From the NCBI RefSeq assembly GCF_000814765.1, contig NZ_JWIC01000010.1, positions 258,001 through 322,000 of the forward strand: 64,000 bases of DNA, in the 5' to 3' direction. The stretch is from Pseudoalteromonas luteoviolacea (GTDB taxonomy: Bacteria; Pseudomonadota; Gammaproteobacteria; Enterobacterales; Alteromonadaceae). The notes under the pieces were generated by a model. That model saw nothing but the letters and a program-made list of their open reading frames with translations. It was not told the DNA's origin and did no database searches. Each line of letters begins with the position of its first letter. The first letter of the stretch is position 1. Position numbers and translations under genes: made by a program. Positions 9,071 through 17,066 of this stretch are shown here, one piece after another.

Positions 9071-11062
9071 TCAAAATAATGCTTTCGCTTTTGCAACGAT
9101 ATTCTCAACTGTAAAGCCAAAATGCTTGAATAGCTCACCTGCAGGTGCAGACTCACCAAATGTGCTCATACCTACAATCGCACCATTTAGACCAACATAC
9201 TTAAACCAGAAATCTTCAATACCCGCTTCAATTGCAACACGACGTGTTACTGATGAAGGCAATACTGATTCTTTGTATTCAGCAGATTGAGCATCAAATA
9301 CATCGGTAGATGGCATAGATACTACACGTACCTTTTTACCTTCTTGGCGCAGCTGTTCTGCCGCTTCCACAGCTAGTTGAACTTCTGAACCTGTTGCAAT
9401 AAGAATAACCTCAGGGTTTGCATCACAACTTAAAATATAACCACCACGTTTAATGGCCGCAACCTGCTCTTCACTACGAGGTTGCTGAGCCAAACCTTGG
9501 CGAGTAAATACGAGTGATGTAGGACCATCCTTACGTTCCACTGCTTGCTGCCAAGACACTGCTGACTCGACCTGATCACATGGACGCCAATTAACTAAGT
9601 TCGGTGTCATACGCATATTTGCAAGCTGCTCTACCGGCTGGTGTGTTGGGCCGTCTTCACCTAAACCAATTGAGTCATGAGTGTAAACGAAAATGCTTGG
9701 TTGTTTCATAAGTGCAGCCATACGCACCGCGTTACGCGCATACTCCATGAACATTAGGAAAGTCGCACCGTATGGGATAAACCCTTTGTGCAACGTAATA
9801 CCATTCATGATCGCAGACATACCAAATTCACGTACACCATAGAAGATGTAATTACCTGATGCATCATCTGCAGTTAACCCTTTTGAGCCTTCCCAAAGCG
9901 TCAAGTTTGAACCAGCAAGATCCGCTGAACCACCCATAAACTCAGGTAAAATTGGACCGAAAGCGTTAAGCGTATTTTGTGACGCTTTACGTGTCGCAGG
10001 ATTAGCAGGGTTCGCCTGTAATTGTGCAATATATGCTTCTGTTTGCTCAGTCCAATTCGCAGGTAATTCACCCTTAGTACGACGCTCAAATTCAGCCGCA
10101 AGCTCTGGATAATGCATCTGGTATTCAGTGAACTTAACTAACCACTCGCTTTGGATTTGCTGTCCGTGTGCCGCACCATCCCACTTAGCATACACATCTT
10201 CAGGGATTTCGAATGCATCATGCTTCCAGCCAAGGAACTCACGCGCAGCTTTAATTTCATCATCACCTAACGGCGCACCGTGACAATCATGGCTACCTGA
10301 TTTGTTCGGAGAACCATAGCCAATCACTGTTTTACAACAAATCAGAGTCGGTTTACCTGTTTCAGCACGTGCAGCTTCGATGGCAGCGGCGATTGCTTCG
10401 CTATCATGGCCATCAACAGCTGGAATAACGTGCCAGCCATATGCTTCAAAGCGCTTTGGTGTATCATCACTAAACCAGCCTTCCACTTCACCATCGATTG
10501 AGATGCCATTGTCATCCCAAAACGCGATCAATTTACCTAGGCCTAATGTACCTGCAAGAGAGCATGCCTCATGAGAAATGCCTTCCATCAAACAGCCATC
10601 ACCTAAAAATGCATAAGTATAGTGATTAACAATATCGTATTCGTCACGGTTAAACTGAGCTGCTAACGCCTTTTCAGCAATAGCCATACCAACAGCATTA
10701 GTGATGCCTTGGCCTAAAGGACCCGTCGTTGTCTCGATACCTGGTGCATAACCATACTCAGGGTGGCCTGGCGTTTTAGAGTGCATTTGACGGAAGTTTT
10801 TCAAATCATCAATCGATAAGTCATAGCCACTCAAATGTAATAAAGAATAAATTAACATTGAGCCGTGACCATTTGATAATACAAATCTATCTCTATCTAC
10901 CCACTCTGGATTGTTCGGATTGTGCTTTAAATAATCGCGCCAAAGTACCTCTGCGATGTCTGCCATGCCCATGGGTGCCCCTGGGTGGCCTGATTTAGCC
11001 TTTTGTACAGCGTCCATGGATAGAACGCGAATTGCGTTTGCAAGTTCTTTGCGAGATGGCAT
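9071..11062 (-). CDS. tkt: Transketolase
   Basis: This thiamine-diphosphate enzyme moves two-carbon units between sugar phosphates in the pentose-phosphate pathway. The frame is open to 11146, but the ATG at 11062 is preceded by AGGAGA and gives the usual MPSRKELANAIR start; the protein is 663 residues. Visible motifs include KSGHPGAPMG, the ThDP-binding GDGCLMEG and the later THDSIGLGEDGPTHQP segment. The gene is divergent from metK across about 260 bases and ends at a strong shared terminator. Confidence 0.96.
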   Translation of the reverse strand: MPSRKELANAIRVLSMDAVQKAKSGHPGAPMGMADIAEVLWRDYLKHNPNNPEWVDRDRFVLSNGHGSMLIYSLLHLSGYDLSIDDLKNFRQMHSKTPGHPEYGYAPGIETTTGPLGQGITNAVGMAIAEKALAAQFNRDEYDIVNHYTYAFLGDGCLMEGISHEACSLAGTLGLGKLIAFWDDNGISIDGEVEGWFSDDTPKRFEAYGWHVIPAVDGHDSEAIAAAIEAARAETGKPTLICCKTVIGYGSPNKSGSHDCHGAPLGDDEIKAAREFLGWKHDAFEIPEDVYAKWDGAAHGQQIQSEWLVKFTEYQMHYPELAAEFERRTKGELPANWTEQTEAYIAQLQANPANPATRKASQNTLNAFGPILPEFMGGSADLAGSNLTLWEGSKGLTADDASGNYIFYGVREFGMSAIMNGITLHKGFIPYGATFLMFMEYARNAVRMAALMKQPSIFVYTHDSIGLGEDGPTHQPVEQLANMRMTPNLVNWRPCDQVESAVSWQQAVERKDGPTSLVFTRQGLAQQPRSEEQVAAIKRGGYILSCDANPEVILIATGSEVQLAVEAAEQLRQEGKKVRVVSMPSTDVFDAQSAEYKESVLPSSVTRRVAIEAGIEDFWFKYVGLNGAIVGMSTFGESAPAGELFKHFGFTVENIVAKAKALF

Positions 11063-11203
11063 GGATTCTCCTACCTTTAAGTGTTTGCACGGGTGTTTTA
11101 AAGGCCCATTCTTACCTAATAAAATTACCACTGCAATTAAAATCACAATAAAAGTTATAAATTCACATTGTTTTTAATGCAGAAAATGCAAGTAATTAAA
11201 AAT

Positions 11204-11219
11204 AGACGTCTAGGCGTAA
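11204..11219. promoter_or_regulatory. MetJ operator (met box) upstream of metK
   Basis: 11204-11211 is a perfect copy of the MetJ consensus octamer AGACGTCT. It is directly followed by a degenerate second box, AGGCGTAA (5 of 8, 11212-11219), so the arrangement is tandem as MetJ requires. It lies about 110 bases upstream of metK, in the region expected to hold its promoter. No SAM riboswitch-like structure was recognised. Confidence 0.7.
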
Positions 11220-11324
11220 AAAAACTATGCATACATTCATGTTTTGGTTAGAATATCTCTCCTAGATTTTTCCAGCGCTGTTTTACGCATGTTCGCGAAG
11301 CGCACTTTTTGTGAGTATATAATA

Positions 11325-12476
11325 ATGGCGAAACACTTATTTACTTCAGAGTCAGTTTCTGAAGGCCATCCGGATAAAATTGCGGATCAAATTTCAGACG
11401 CAGTATTAGATGCAATTCTTGAGCAAGACCCTAAAGCACGTGTTGCGTGTGAAACCTATGTAAAAACAGGTATGGTCATGGTTGGTGGTGAAGTAACCAC
11501 AAGCGCTTGGGTAGATATCGAAGAACTAACGCGTAAAACCGTTCGTGAAATTGGTTACACGCATTCAGATATGGGCTTTGATGCTGATTCTTGTGCAATC
11601 TTAAATACAATTGGTAAGCAATCTCCTGATATCAACCAAGGTGTAGACCGTTCTCGCCCTGAAGATCAAGGCGCTGGTGACCAAGGTCTGATGTTCGGTT
11701 ATGCATGTAACGAAACTGATGTTTTAATGCCTGCACCAATTACATATTCTCATCGTTTAGTTCAGCGTCAAGCTGAAGTTCGTAAAGACGGCACACTTCC
11801 TTGGCTTCGCCCAGATGCAAAGTCACAGGTAACTTTTGCTTATGAAAATGGACAACCTGTTGGCATCGATGCAGTCGTTCTTTCTACTCAACATTGTGAT
11901 TCAGTATCTCAAGATGATTTGGTTGAAGCGGTGATGGAAACCATCATTAAGCCAACTCTACCAAAAGAGCTGATCACTGAAGCCACTAAGTTTTTCATCA
12001 ACCCAACTGGTCGTTTCGTAATTGGTGGCCCAATGGGTGACTGTGGTCTTACAGGTCGTAAAATCATCGTTGATACATACGGTGGTATGGCAAGACACGG
12101 TGGTGGTGCTTTCTCTGGTAAAGATCCATCTAAAGTTGACCGCTCAGCGGCTTACGCAGGTCGTTACGTGGCTAAGAACATTGTTGCAGCTGGTCTTGCT
12201 GATAAGTGTGAGATCCAAGTTTCTTATGCAATCGGTGTTGCAGAGCCAACCTCTATCAGCATTGATACATTTGGTACAGGTAAAGTTGACGAAACACGTT
12301 TAATCGAACTTGTTCGTGAGCACTTCGACCTACGCCCATATGGCTTGATCACTATGCTTGATCTTGAGCGTCCAATTTATCAACCTACAGCGGCATACGG
12401 CCACTTCGGTCGTGAAGAATTCCCGTGGGAAAAAACCGATAAAGCTGAAGCGCTTAAAGCAGCAGCTGGCGTATAA
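11325..12476 (+). CDS. metK: S-adenosylmethionine synthetase
   Basis: MetK makes S-adenosylmethionine from methionine and ATP. The frame is open from 11244, but ATG 11325 starts the canonical AKHLFTSESVSEGHPDK sequence, giving 383 residues. The signatures GAGDQGLMFGYA and GGGAFSGKDPSKVDRS (substrate and phosphate binding) are intact. A MetJ-type operator lies upstream, pointing to repression when methionine/SAM is plentiful. A strong terminator follows 15 bases after the stop. Confidence 0.98.
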   Translation: MAKHLFTSESVSEGHPDKIADQISDAVLDAILEQDPKARVACETYVKTGMVMVGGEVTTSAWVDIEELTRKTVREIGYTHSDMGFDADSCAILNTIGKQSPDINQGVDRSRPEDQGAGDQGLMFGYACNETDVLMPAPITYSHRLVQRQAEVRKDGTLPWLRPDAKSQVTFAYENGQPVGIDAVVLSTQHCDSVSQDDLVEAVMETIIKPTLPKELITEATKFFINPTGRFVIGGPMGDCGLTGRKIIVDTYGGMARHGGGAFSGKDPSKVDRSAAYAGRYVAKNIVAAGLADKCEIQVSYAIGVAEPTSISIDTFGTGKVDETRLIELVREHFDLRPYGLITMLDLERPIYQPTAAYGHFGREEFPWEKTDKAEALKAAAGV

Positions 12477-12490
12477 ATACCAATCTTTTG

Positions 12491-12518
12491 AAAAGGCGCT
12501 ATATGCGCCTTTTTTTAA
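12491..12518. terminator. Intrinsic terminator after metK
   Basis: The stem AAAAGGCGC (12491-12499) / GCGCCTTTT (12505-12513) has a five-base loop and a T-run. The A-run on the other side lets it also serve the convergent HDOD gene. Confidence 0.85.
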
Positions 12519-13360
12519 CCTATCAAAAACTCTTCAACATCTTCTTTCACATCGGTATAGTCATCGTCACTCAAGTCTAGAGCAAGCATCACATCGTCTT
12601 TAAAGGCGTGCCAATCCGCACAGCTTCTAAAATGCTTAATTTCAAAGCAAAAATTTTCCGCCAGTTTCAAAGTTGCCATAATTTTTTTTTCAACATCAGA
12701 GTCATTGTCTTGGAAAAACAGCGGATCATGATGTCGTAAAATAATTTGGCATACCCTTTTAGGTAAATGCCAAGAGCTAGCCAAATAGTACCCTACAACC
12801 GTGTGGTTTGTGGGATACTGTTGTGCTTCGTATTCTATCAATGGGTGTTCTGGCCGCTGCGCTGCACGCATCAGCACATCATTATAATCTTTAAAACGCA
12901 TCGCCATGGCAGGGACACCCGCATCATGAAATAGGCCAAGTAATTGCAAGTCTTCAACCGGAATTGCTGGGCTTACTTTTTTTCCTATGAGCATCGCGAC
13001 CTGTGAAATATCAGACGCACTATCCCAAAAACGCTGCAAAGAAATACAGCAGTCATCTTGTGCAAACGCACTTTTTAGTAAATGCCCTGTTACAACCTGA
13101 GTAATACAATTCATGCCCAAAAACATCACAGCCTGTTTAATATCTGTGACCGTTCTAGACATACCATAGGCAGGAGAATTGATAACTTTCAATACCGCAG
13201 CAGATGTGGCTACATCTTCTGTAATAATGGCAGCCACCCGATTTAATTCAGGTTCATCTCTATTTAATTCATCTTGAAGGCTTTGTAAGATTTCTGGCTT
13301 GGCAGGTAGGCTAAAGCCTGACCTTAAATCTGCTAAAACTTTGTCATCAATATCTATCAT
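12515..13360 (-). CDS. HDOD domain signal-transduction protein
   Basis: HDOD proteins are catalytically degenerate relatives of HD phosphohydrolases that act as adaptors in bacterial signalling. The 281-residue protein has the typical start LPAKPEILQSLQDEL, the segment INSPAYGMSRTVTDIKQAVMFLG and the FHDAG motif (L-G-L-F-H-D-A-G) in the centre. The end is acidic. No additional output domain (GGDEF, EAL) is fused. The gene is monocistronic, convergent with metK. Partner and pathway cannot be told from sequence. Confidence 0.88.
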   Translation of the reverse strand: MIDIDDKVLADLRSGFSLPAKPEILQSLQDELNRDEPELNRVAAIITEDVATSAAVLKVINSPAYGMSRTVTDIKQAVMFLGMNCITQVVTGHLLKSAFAQDDCCISLQRFWDSASDISQVAMLIGKKVSPAIPVEDLQLLGLFHDAGVPAMAMRFKDYNDVLMRAAQRPEHPLIEYEAQQYPTNHTVVGYYLASSWHLPKRVCQIILRHHDPLFFQDNDSDVEKKIMATLKLAENFCFEIKHFRSCADWHAFKDDVMLALDLSDDDYTDVKEDVEEFLIG

Positions 13361-13628
13361 AGGTCACCCATCTGGTGGCTTTGATTTTAGTGTAGTAGAT
13401 GAATTTTGACCTGTCGCGACTATTTAATAATCTCTAATAGTTATCAATTTGAATAAGCTCAAATACAGTATTGGGTATAATGGGGTAAGTTAAAGTGCGT
13501 GATGAAAAGCAATCAACTAAAAGGTTGGAGCTGTCGTTAATAAACTCTTTTACCATGGTACGTTTAGATAAAAAAGGTATCAGGGGCACTAGAGTGCGCC
13601 CTAAACGAAGCAAATTGAACCCTAGGTT

Positions 13629-15146
13629 TTACCAGTAAGGTTCACAATTAATAGACGCATCTCGGCTTTGATCCATCGCACTGATCAGAAAGTCAGATTT
13701 TTGTTGCAACCAGCCTAAGATATCAGAGAGCGGTTGTGCCTCTTGCCCATCACATAGCTGTTGTAAGTAATGTAATGTTTCCAGTTCATAAATACCTGAG
13801 AGAATATCCATCCAAGGCGCCCTAAAACTCAGCCTTAACTCTTCATCAAATAGTTCGCCTAAACAACTTCCACTTAACAACATCTCTTCAATGCTTGAGC
13901 GGGTGTGCACATACTGCTCGAGAGACATTGAACTTTTGTGTGGGAACATGGATTTAAGCTTTTTCCACTCTAAGTCGAACGTCTTTTTAGCCATCGAACG
14001 CACACTACTCTGCGCAGACTTTATTGCATTTTGATCCCACTGCTGTCGCCAGCTTTTTTCCATCAGCCAACGCGTTAATGACAACAACAGTTTGTTGTAC
14101 CGTGGACAGTGGAACAAATCTTCTAAATCAGTTTTAGTTGGCTGGACACTTTTCAGGTCATCAATCACTTGAGATAGCTCAGGTGCACCGTGAATACGTT
14201 TATAATAAGCGTGGCGTTTAGACGTGTAAGTCTTTAAATAGATAGCGCTCTCTACCCAATCAAGTTCCCCTAATAGCCACTTTAACTCTTTACGTAAGCT
14301 ATCTGTGGTTTCTCTTGCGACAAACTCTTCAAATAACCAAAAAGCGTGCTTAATTAAGCGTACTCCATCTATGATGCGTTTTAGCGTTTTCAAGCTTGGC
14401 TCATTAACGTAGCATTGTTCATGTTTTTGAACCAAAGCAATCGCATAATTGATTGTTTTTATAAACGCTTGCTCTTGATTCATCTCGCTAGATAATGGTA
14501 CAAATCCAATTTCTTTATTAGCTTTCAACGGCTTATCATCAGCTAAGCGATACCCTCTAGCAGCTTTTGAGTAAAACCCTAGCCTTACACCTATTTGTGC
14601 AACAAGTTGCTCTGCCAACAAAAATAAATCAACACGATCTCCTTCGACAAGCTCTATCTCCAGTTCGGAAATCGTTTCAGACTTGCCGCTTGCCGATACT
14701 TCACCTTTATCCAGAACCACTTCAATTAAACTGCCCGATTCAGTCTCAATCAGCCAAGTTCTTCTAATAAAGTTCGTACTAAATATTGGGAATAAATTTT
14801 CAGCGATTGATTCAAGTCGCATACCCATAGGCCAAATGCTCGAATCAAACGCAAAAATATCTGGCTTTCTTGTTTTTAAAGGTAAGTTATATTCTGGTCG
14901 TTGATGAAGACCCCCAAGCACTTCACCGGAGAGCTTGATTGTTTGCTCACAGTCGTCGTCTTGGCAACGTGTGCGAAGCCCAATATCTAAAGCTCTTAAC
15001 TCTCTACTTGGCGTATCGTAATATGCATTTTCTAAATTTTTTGCCGGCTTGTTATTAACCCGCTTTGCAAACTGTGTGATCAATGCCGGAATAAGCGGAA
15101 CTTCGTTATCTGAAACCAAAAACTTCAGTTCTATTTCAGTGTCCAT
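13629..15146 (-). CDS. ygiF: CYTH-CHAD protein, inorganic triphosphatase YgiF family
   Basis: The N-terminal CYTH domain (about 1-200) has the metal/phosphate signature ExExK at E4-E6-K8, and ends in acidic and arginine-rich strands of a triphosphate tunnel. The C-terminal half (about 215-500) is a histidine/arginine-rich helical CHAD domain, which binds polyphosphate in characterised members. E. coli YgiF hydrolyses inorganic triphosphate. The frame is open to 15335, but the ATG at 15146 places the ExExK motif at the extreme N-terminus as in the family (505 residues). Divergence from ygiM repeats the E. coli arrangement. Confidence 0.9.
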   Translation of the reverse strand: MDTEIELKFLVSDNEVPLIPALITQFAKRVNNKPAKNLENAYYDTPSRELRALDIGLRTRCQDDDCEQTIKLSGEVLGGLHQRPEYNLPLKTRKPDIFAFDSSIWPMGMRLESIAENLFPIFSTNFIRRTWLIETESGSLIEVVLDKGEVSASGKSETISELEIELVEGDRVDLFLLAEQLVAQIGVRLGFYSKAARGYRLADDKPLKANKEIGFVPLSSEMNQEQAFIKTINYAIALVQKHEQCYVNEPSLKTLKRIIDGVRLIKHAFWLFEEFVARETTDSLRKELKWLLGELDWVESAIYLKTYTSKRHAYYKRIHGAPELSQVIDDLKSVQPTKTDLEDLFHCPRYNKLLLSLTRWLMEKSWRQQWDQNAIKSAQSSVRSMAKKTFDLEWKKLKSMFPHKSSMSLEQYVHTRSSIEEMLLSGSCLGELFDEELRLSFRAPWMDILSGIYELETLHYLQQLCDGQEAQPLSDILGWLQQKSDFLISAMDQSRDASINCEPYW

Positions 15147-15489
15147 TAGGGGGTAGGTTACCTTTGTAATATGAGAACAATCAAAATATACAAAGACACC
15201 TAATTTTGCAATCTTTTTACCATAATCAGAAGGAAAATGAACACAAATTACCTCAACTTGTATACTTAATGGATCAAACTTGGCCACGACTCTTATGACC
15301 ACCAGCGCGGTGATATTTATACCTTTTAGGTACATTCAAATGCATATGTTCGAACCAAGACAATCTATACCTTGATGCATATAAAGAAATAAAAAAACAT
15401 GATCATACGTTAATCCCTTGCCAAGCGCTTTTTAAAGCCATACTATTTTCATAAATTCATATAAACCTTAAAAAAATAAGGGCTCGAGA
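15147..15489. other. Divergent ygiF/ygiM intergenic region
   Basis: This 343-base gap between the two divergent starts contains the ygiM promoter candidate at 15418-15446. An in-frame upstream extension of ygiF covers part of it but has no family similarity. Nothing else was recognised. Confidence 0.6.
15418..15446 (+). promoter_or_regulatory. Sigma-70 promoter candidate for ygiM
   Basis: TTGCCA (15418-15423), a 17-base spacer and TACTAT (15441-15446) form a near-consensus sigma-70 promoter 43 bases before the ygiM start. Confidence 0.6.
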
Positions 15490-16113
15490 ATGATCAAACG
15501 CCTCGCATTGCCACTTTTATTCGTTTTTGCTCCTATTGCGCTTCATGCAGAGGAGGACAATCTGGATGCCCCTCAAGAACAAACGGCACAACAAAACACA
15601 CCTAACGGTTTTATTGTTGATAACCTCTACTTGTTTATGCATTCAGGCCCAGGGAAAAACTATCGCATTTTAGGCTCCATCGAAGCTGGTACCCCAATAC
15701 AAATAACCAATGAACAAGACAATAATTTTGTGCGAATTGTTGACAACAAAAATAGAAGCGGTTGGGTTGAGTCTCAATTCGTTACAGCTGAACCTGGATT
15801 AAAGCGACAAGTTAACCAATTACATGAATCTCTTGCTGAAGCAGAGCGTCAACTGGGCGATCTAAAAGCGTCGGTCCCTAATCTACAAAACGATTACGCA
15901 TTATTAGAGTCTCAGAATATTGAATTACAAAAAACCATTCAAGACCTGAACACACAACTTCAACAACAAACTGAGTCAGCTCAAAATCAAGTGAAAGAAG
16001 AACAACATAAGTTGCTTGCCTACGGGGGAGGGATTGCGCTTTCAGGGCTTATCCTAGGTGTTATATTGACTTTATTTTTATCACGTAGAAAAAGATATGA
16101 TGGCTGGAACTAA
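15490..16113 (+). CDS. ygiM: SH3-domain membrane protein YgiM
   Basis: The 207-residue protein has a signal peptide (about 1-20), a bacterial SH3 domain (about 43-100, containing LYLFMHSGPGKNYRILGSI and NRSGWVESQFV), a glutamine-rich coiled coil (about 105-170) and a C-terminal membrane anchor (about 178-198) with a basic tail. This order matches the TIGR04211-type SH3 proteins, so the SH3 and coiled coil face the periplasm. The role is unknown; bacterial SH3 domains usually bind cell-wall peptides. Its position next to ygiF is conserved in E. coli. Confidence 0.87.
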   Translation: MIKRLALPLLFVFAPIALHAEEDNLDAPQEQTAQQNTPNGFIVDNLYLFMHSGPGKNYRILGSIEAGTPIQITNEQDNNFVRIVDNKNRSGWVESQFVTAEPGLKRQVNQLHESLAEAERQLGDLKASVPNLQNDYALLESQNIELQKTIQDLNTQLQQQTESAQNQVKEEQHKLLAYGGGIALSGLILGVILTLFLSRRKRYDGWN

Positions 16114-16120
16114 ATAATAA

Positions 16121-16152
16121 AAACCCACTTTGTCAACCAAAGTGGGTTTATT
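16121..16152. terminator. Bidirectional terminator after ygiM
   Basis: A perfect 12-base stem, 16121-16132 with 16138-16149 (AAACCCACTTTG and its complement), has a five-base loop and separates ygiM from the convergent small gene that ends at 16153. Confidence 0.85.
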
Positions 16153-16482
16153 CTAAACATCTAGTACCATGATAGATAAAAACAGTACGCAGCCTACTGA
16201 AAAAAATACCGCGCCAATATCAGCTACAAACAACTCGAACATATGCTCTTTGAGCTTTGCATCATCTAAGCTGTTTATCTCCCTTGCAGAGGAACGATCA
16301 ACTAGATTGTATGCAAATGAAGCTTGCTGACCAATATCAAATCTATCTAGTAACAATTTTTGGTAAAAGCTTGGATAAGTGGAATTCAAGTAACGTTCTA
16401 TTGTCATTAATTTGTCGTTACTCAATCTTCTACATAATAGCGCTCCACCAAAGCTACTGATAACTAGGAACAGATATGTCAA
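16153..16482 (-). CDS. Small membrane protein of unknown function
   Basis: Not recognised. The 109-residue protein has hydrophobic segments at about 1-17 and 85-107 with a polar helical centre, so it is probably a two-pass inner-membrane protein. It starts at TTG (complement of 16480-16482). This start is supported by an exceptionally complete Shine-Dalgarno sequence six bases upstream and by the terminator directly after the stop. It lies 102 bases downstream of the FKBP gene on the same strand and may be the last gene of that unit. Confidence 0.65.
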   Translation of the reverse strand: MTYLFLVISSFGGALLCRRLSNDKLMTIERYLNSTYPSFYQKLLLDRFDIGQQASFAYNLVDRSSAREINSLDDAKLKEHMFELFVADIGAVFFSVGCVLFLSIMVLDV

Positions 16483-16484
16483 GT

Positions 16485-16495
16485 ATCACCTCCTT
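16485..16495 (-). promoter_or_regulatory. Full-length Shine-Dalgarno sequence deciding a TTG start
   Basis: The complement reads AAGGAGGTGAT, an 11-base match to the 16S rRNA tail, with six bases between AGGAGG and the TTG codon. It supports translation of the small membrane protein from TTG. Confidence 0.75.
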
Positions 16496-16584
16496 GCCAT
16501 GACGATACCTGTTCCCATTTAAATCACAAACAAGAGAAATTGCAAGTTAAAATTAACAAATACTCAACACTATACGTCACCAAT

Positions 16585-17064
16585 TTACTGAATACTGAGC
16601 AACTCCACTTCAAAAATTAATAACGAACCTGCACTGATTTTACCAGCAGATCTATTCCCATACCCGAGATCTGGGTGAATATAAAGTTTGAATTTGTCAC
16701 CCACAACCATAAGCTGTAATGCCTCTTTCCACCCCTCGATTACCTGTTGAGGCGTAAAACTTATCGCTTGCCCACGATCGACAGAACTGTCAAAAACTAC
16801 TCCACTGAGTAAAGTACCGTGATAGTGCACACGGACACTATCGCTCAAAGTAGGAAAAGCAGCCCCTTCGCCCTTTTCTAATATTTCATATTGCAAACCA
16901 CTTTCGGTCGTGATCACGCCATCTTTCTGCGCATTTGAGGCCAAAAATGCCTCCGCATCATGTCGATTTATTTGTGCGATCTGTTTTTGTTTCTGATTAC
17001 CGTTATAGATAAACCAAGCTAAACCAAGGGCTAAAATGGTTATCGCGATACTCGTGACTGACAT
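16585..17064 (-). CDS. Membrane-anchored FKBP-type peptidyl-prolyl isomerase
   Basis: The 159-residue protein has an N-terminal membrane anchor (about 4-20), a short basic/polar linker and one FKBP domain (about 60-159). The FKBP core residues are visible: VRVHYHGTLLSGVVFDSS, the GWKEALQLM helix, YIHPDLGYG and the final LIFEVELL strand. With an uncleaved anchor the isomerase domain should face the periplasm. It starts two bases after the stop of the Lon-like protease gene, so the two are almost certainly co-transcribed. Confidence 0.92.
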   Translation of the reverse strand: MSVTSIAITILALGLAWFIYNGNQKQKQIAQINRHDAEAFLASNAQKDGVITTESGLQYEILEKGEGAAFPTLSDSVRVHYHGTLLSGVVFDSSVDRGQAISFTPQQVIEGWKEALQLMVVGDKFKLYIHPDLGYGNRSAGKISAGSLLIFEVELLSIQ

Positions 17065-17066
17065 AA

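Noticed and set aside
13361..13628. Possible terminator for ygiF (GC-rich imperfect repeat near 13565-13605)
   Set aside because: The repeat has a bulge and the T-run is displaced; nothing definite can be said for this gap.
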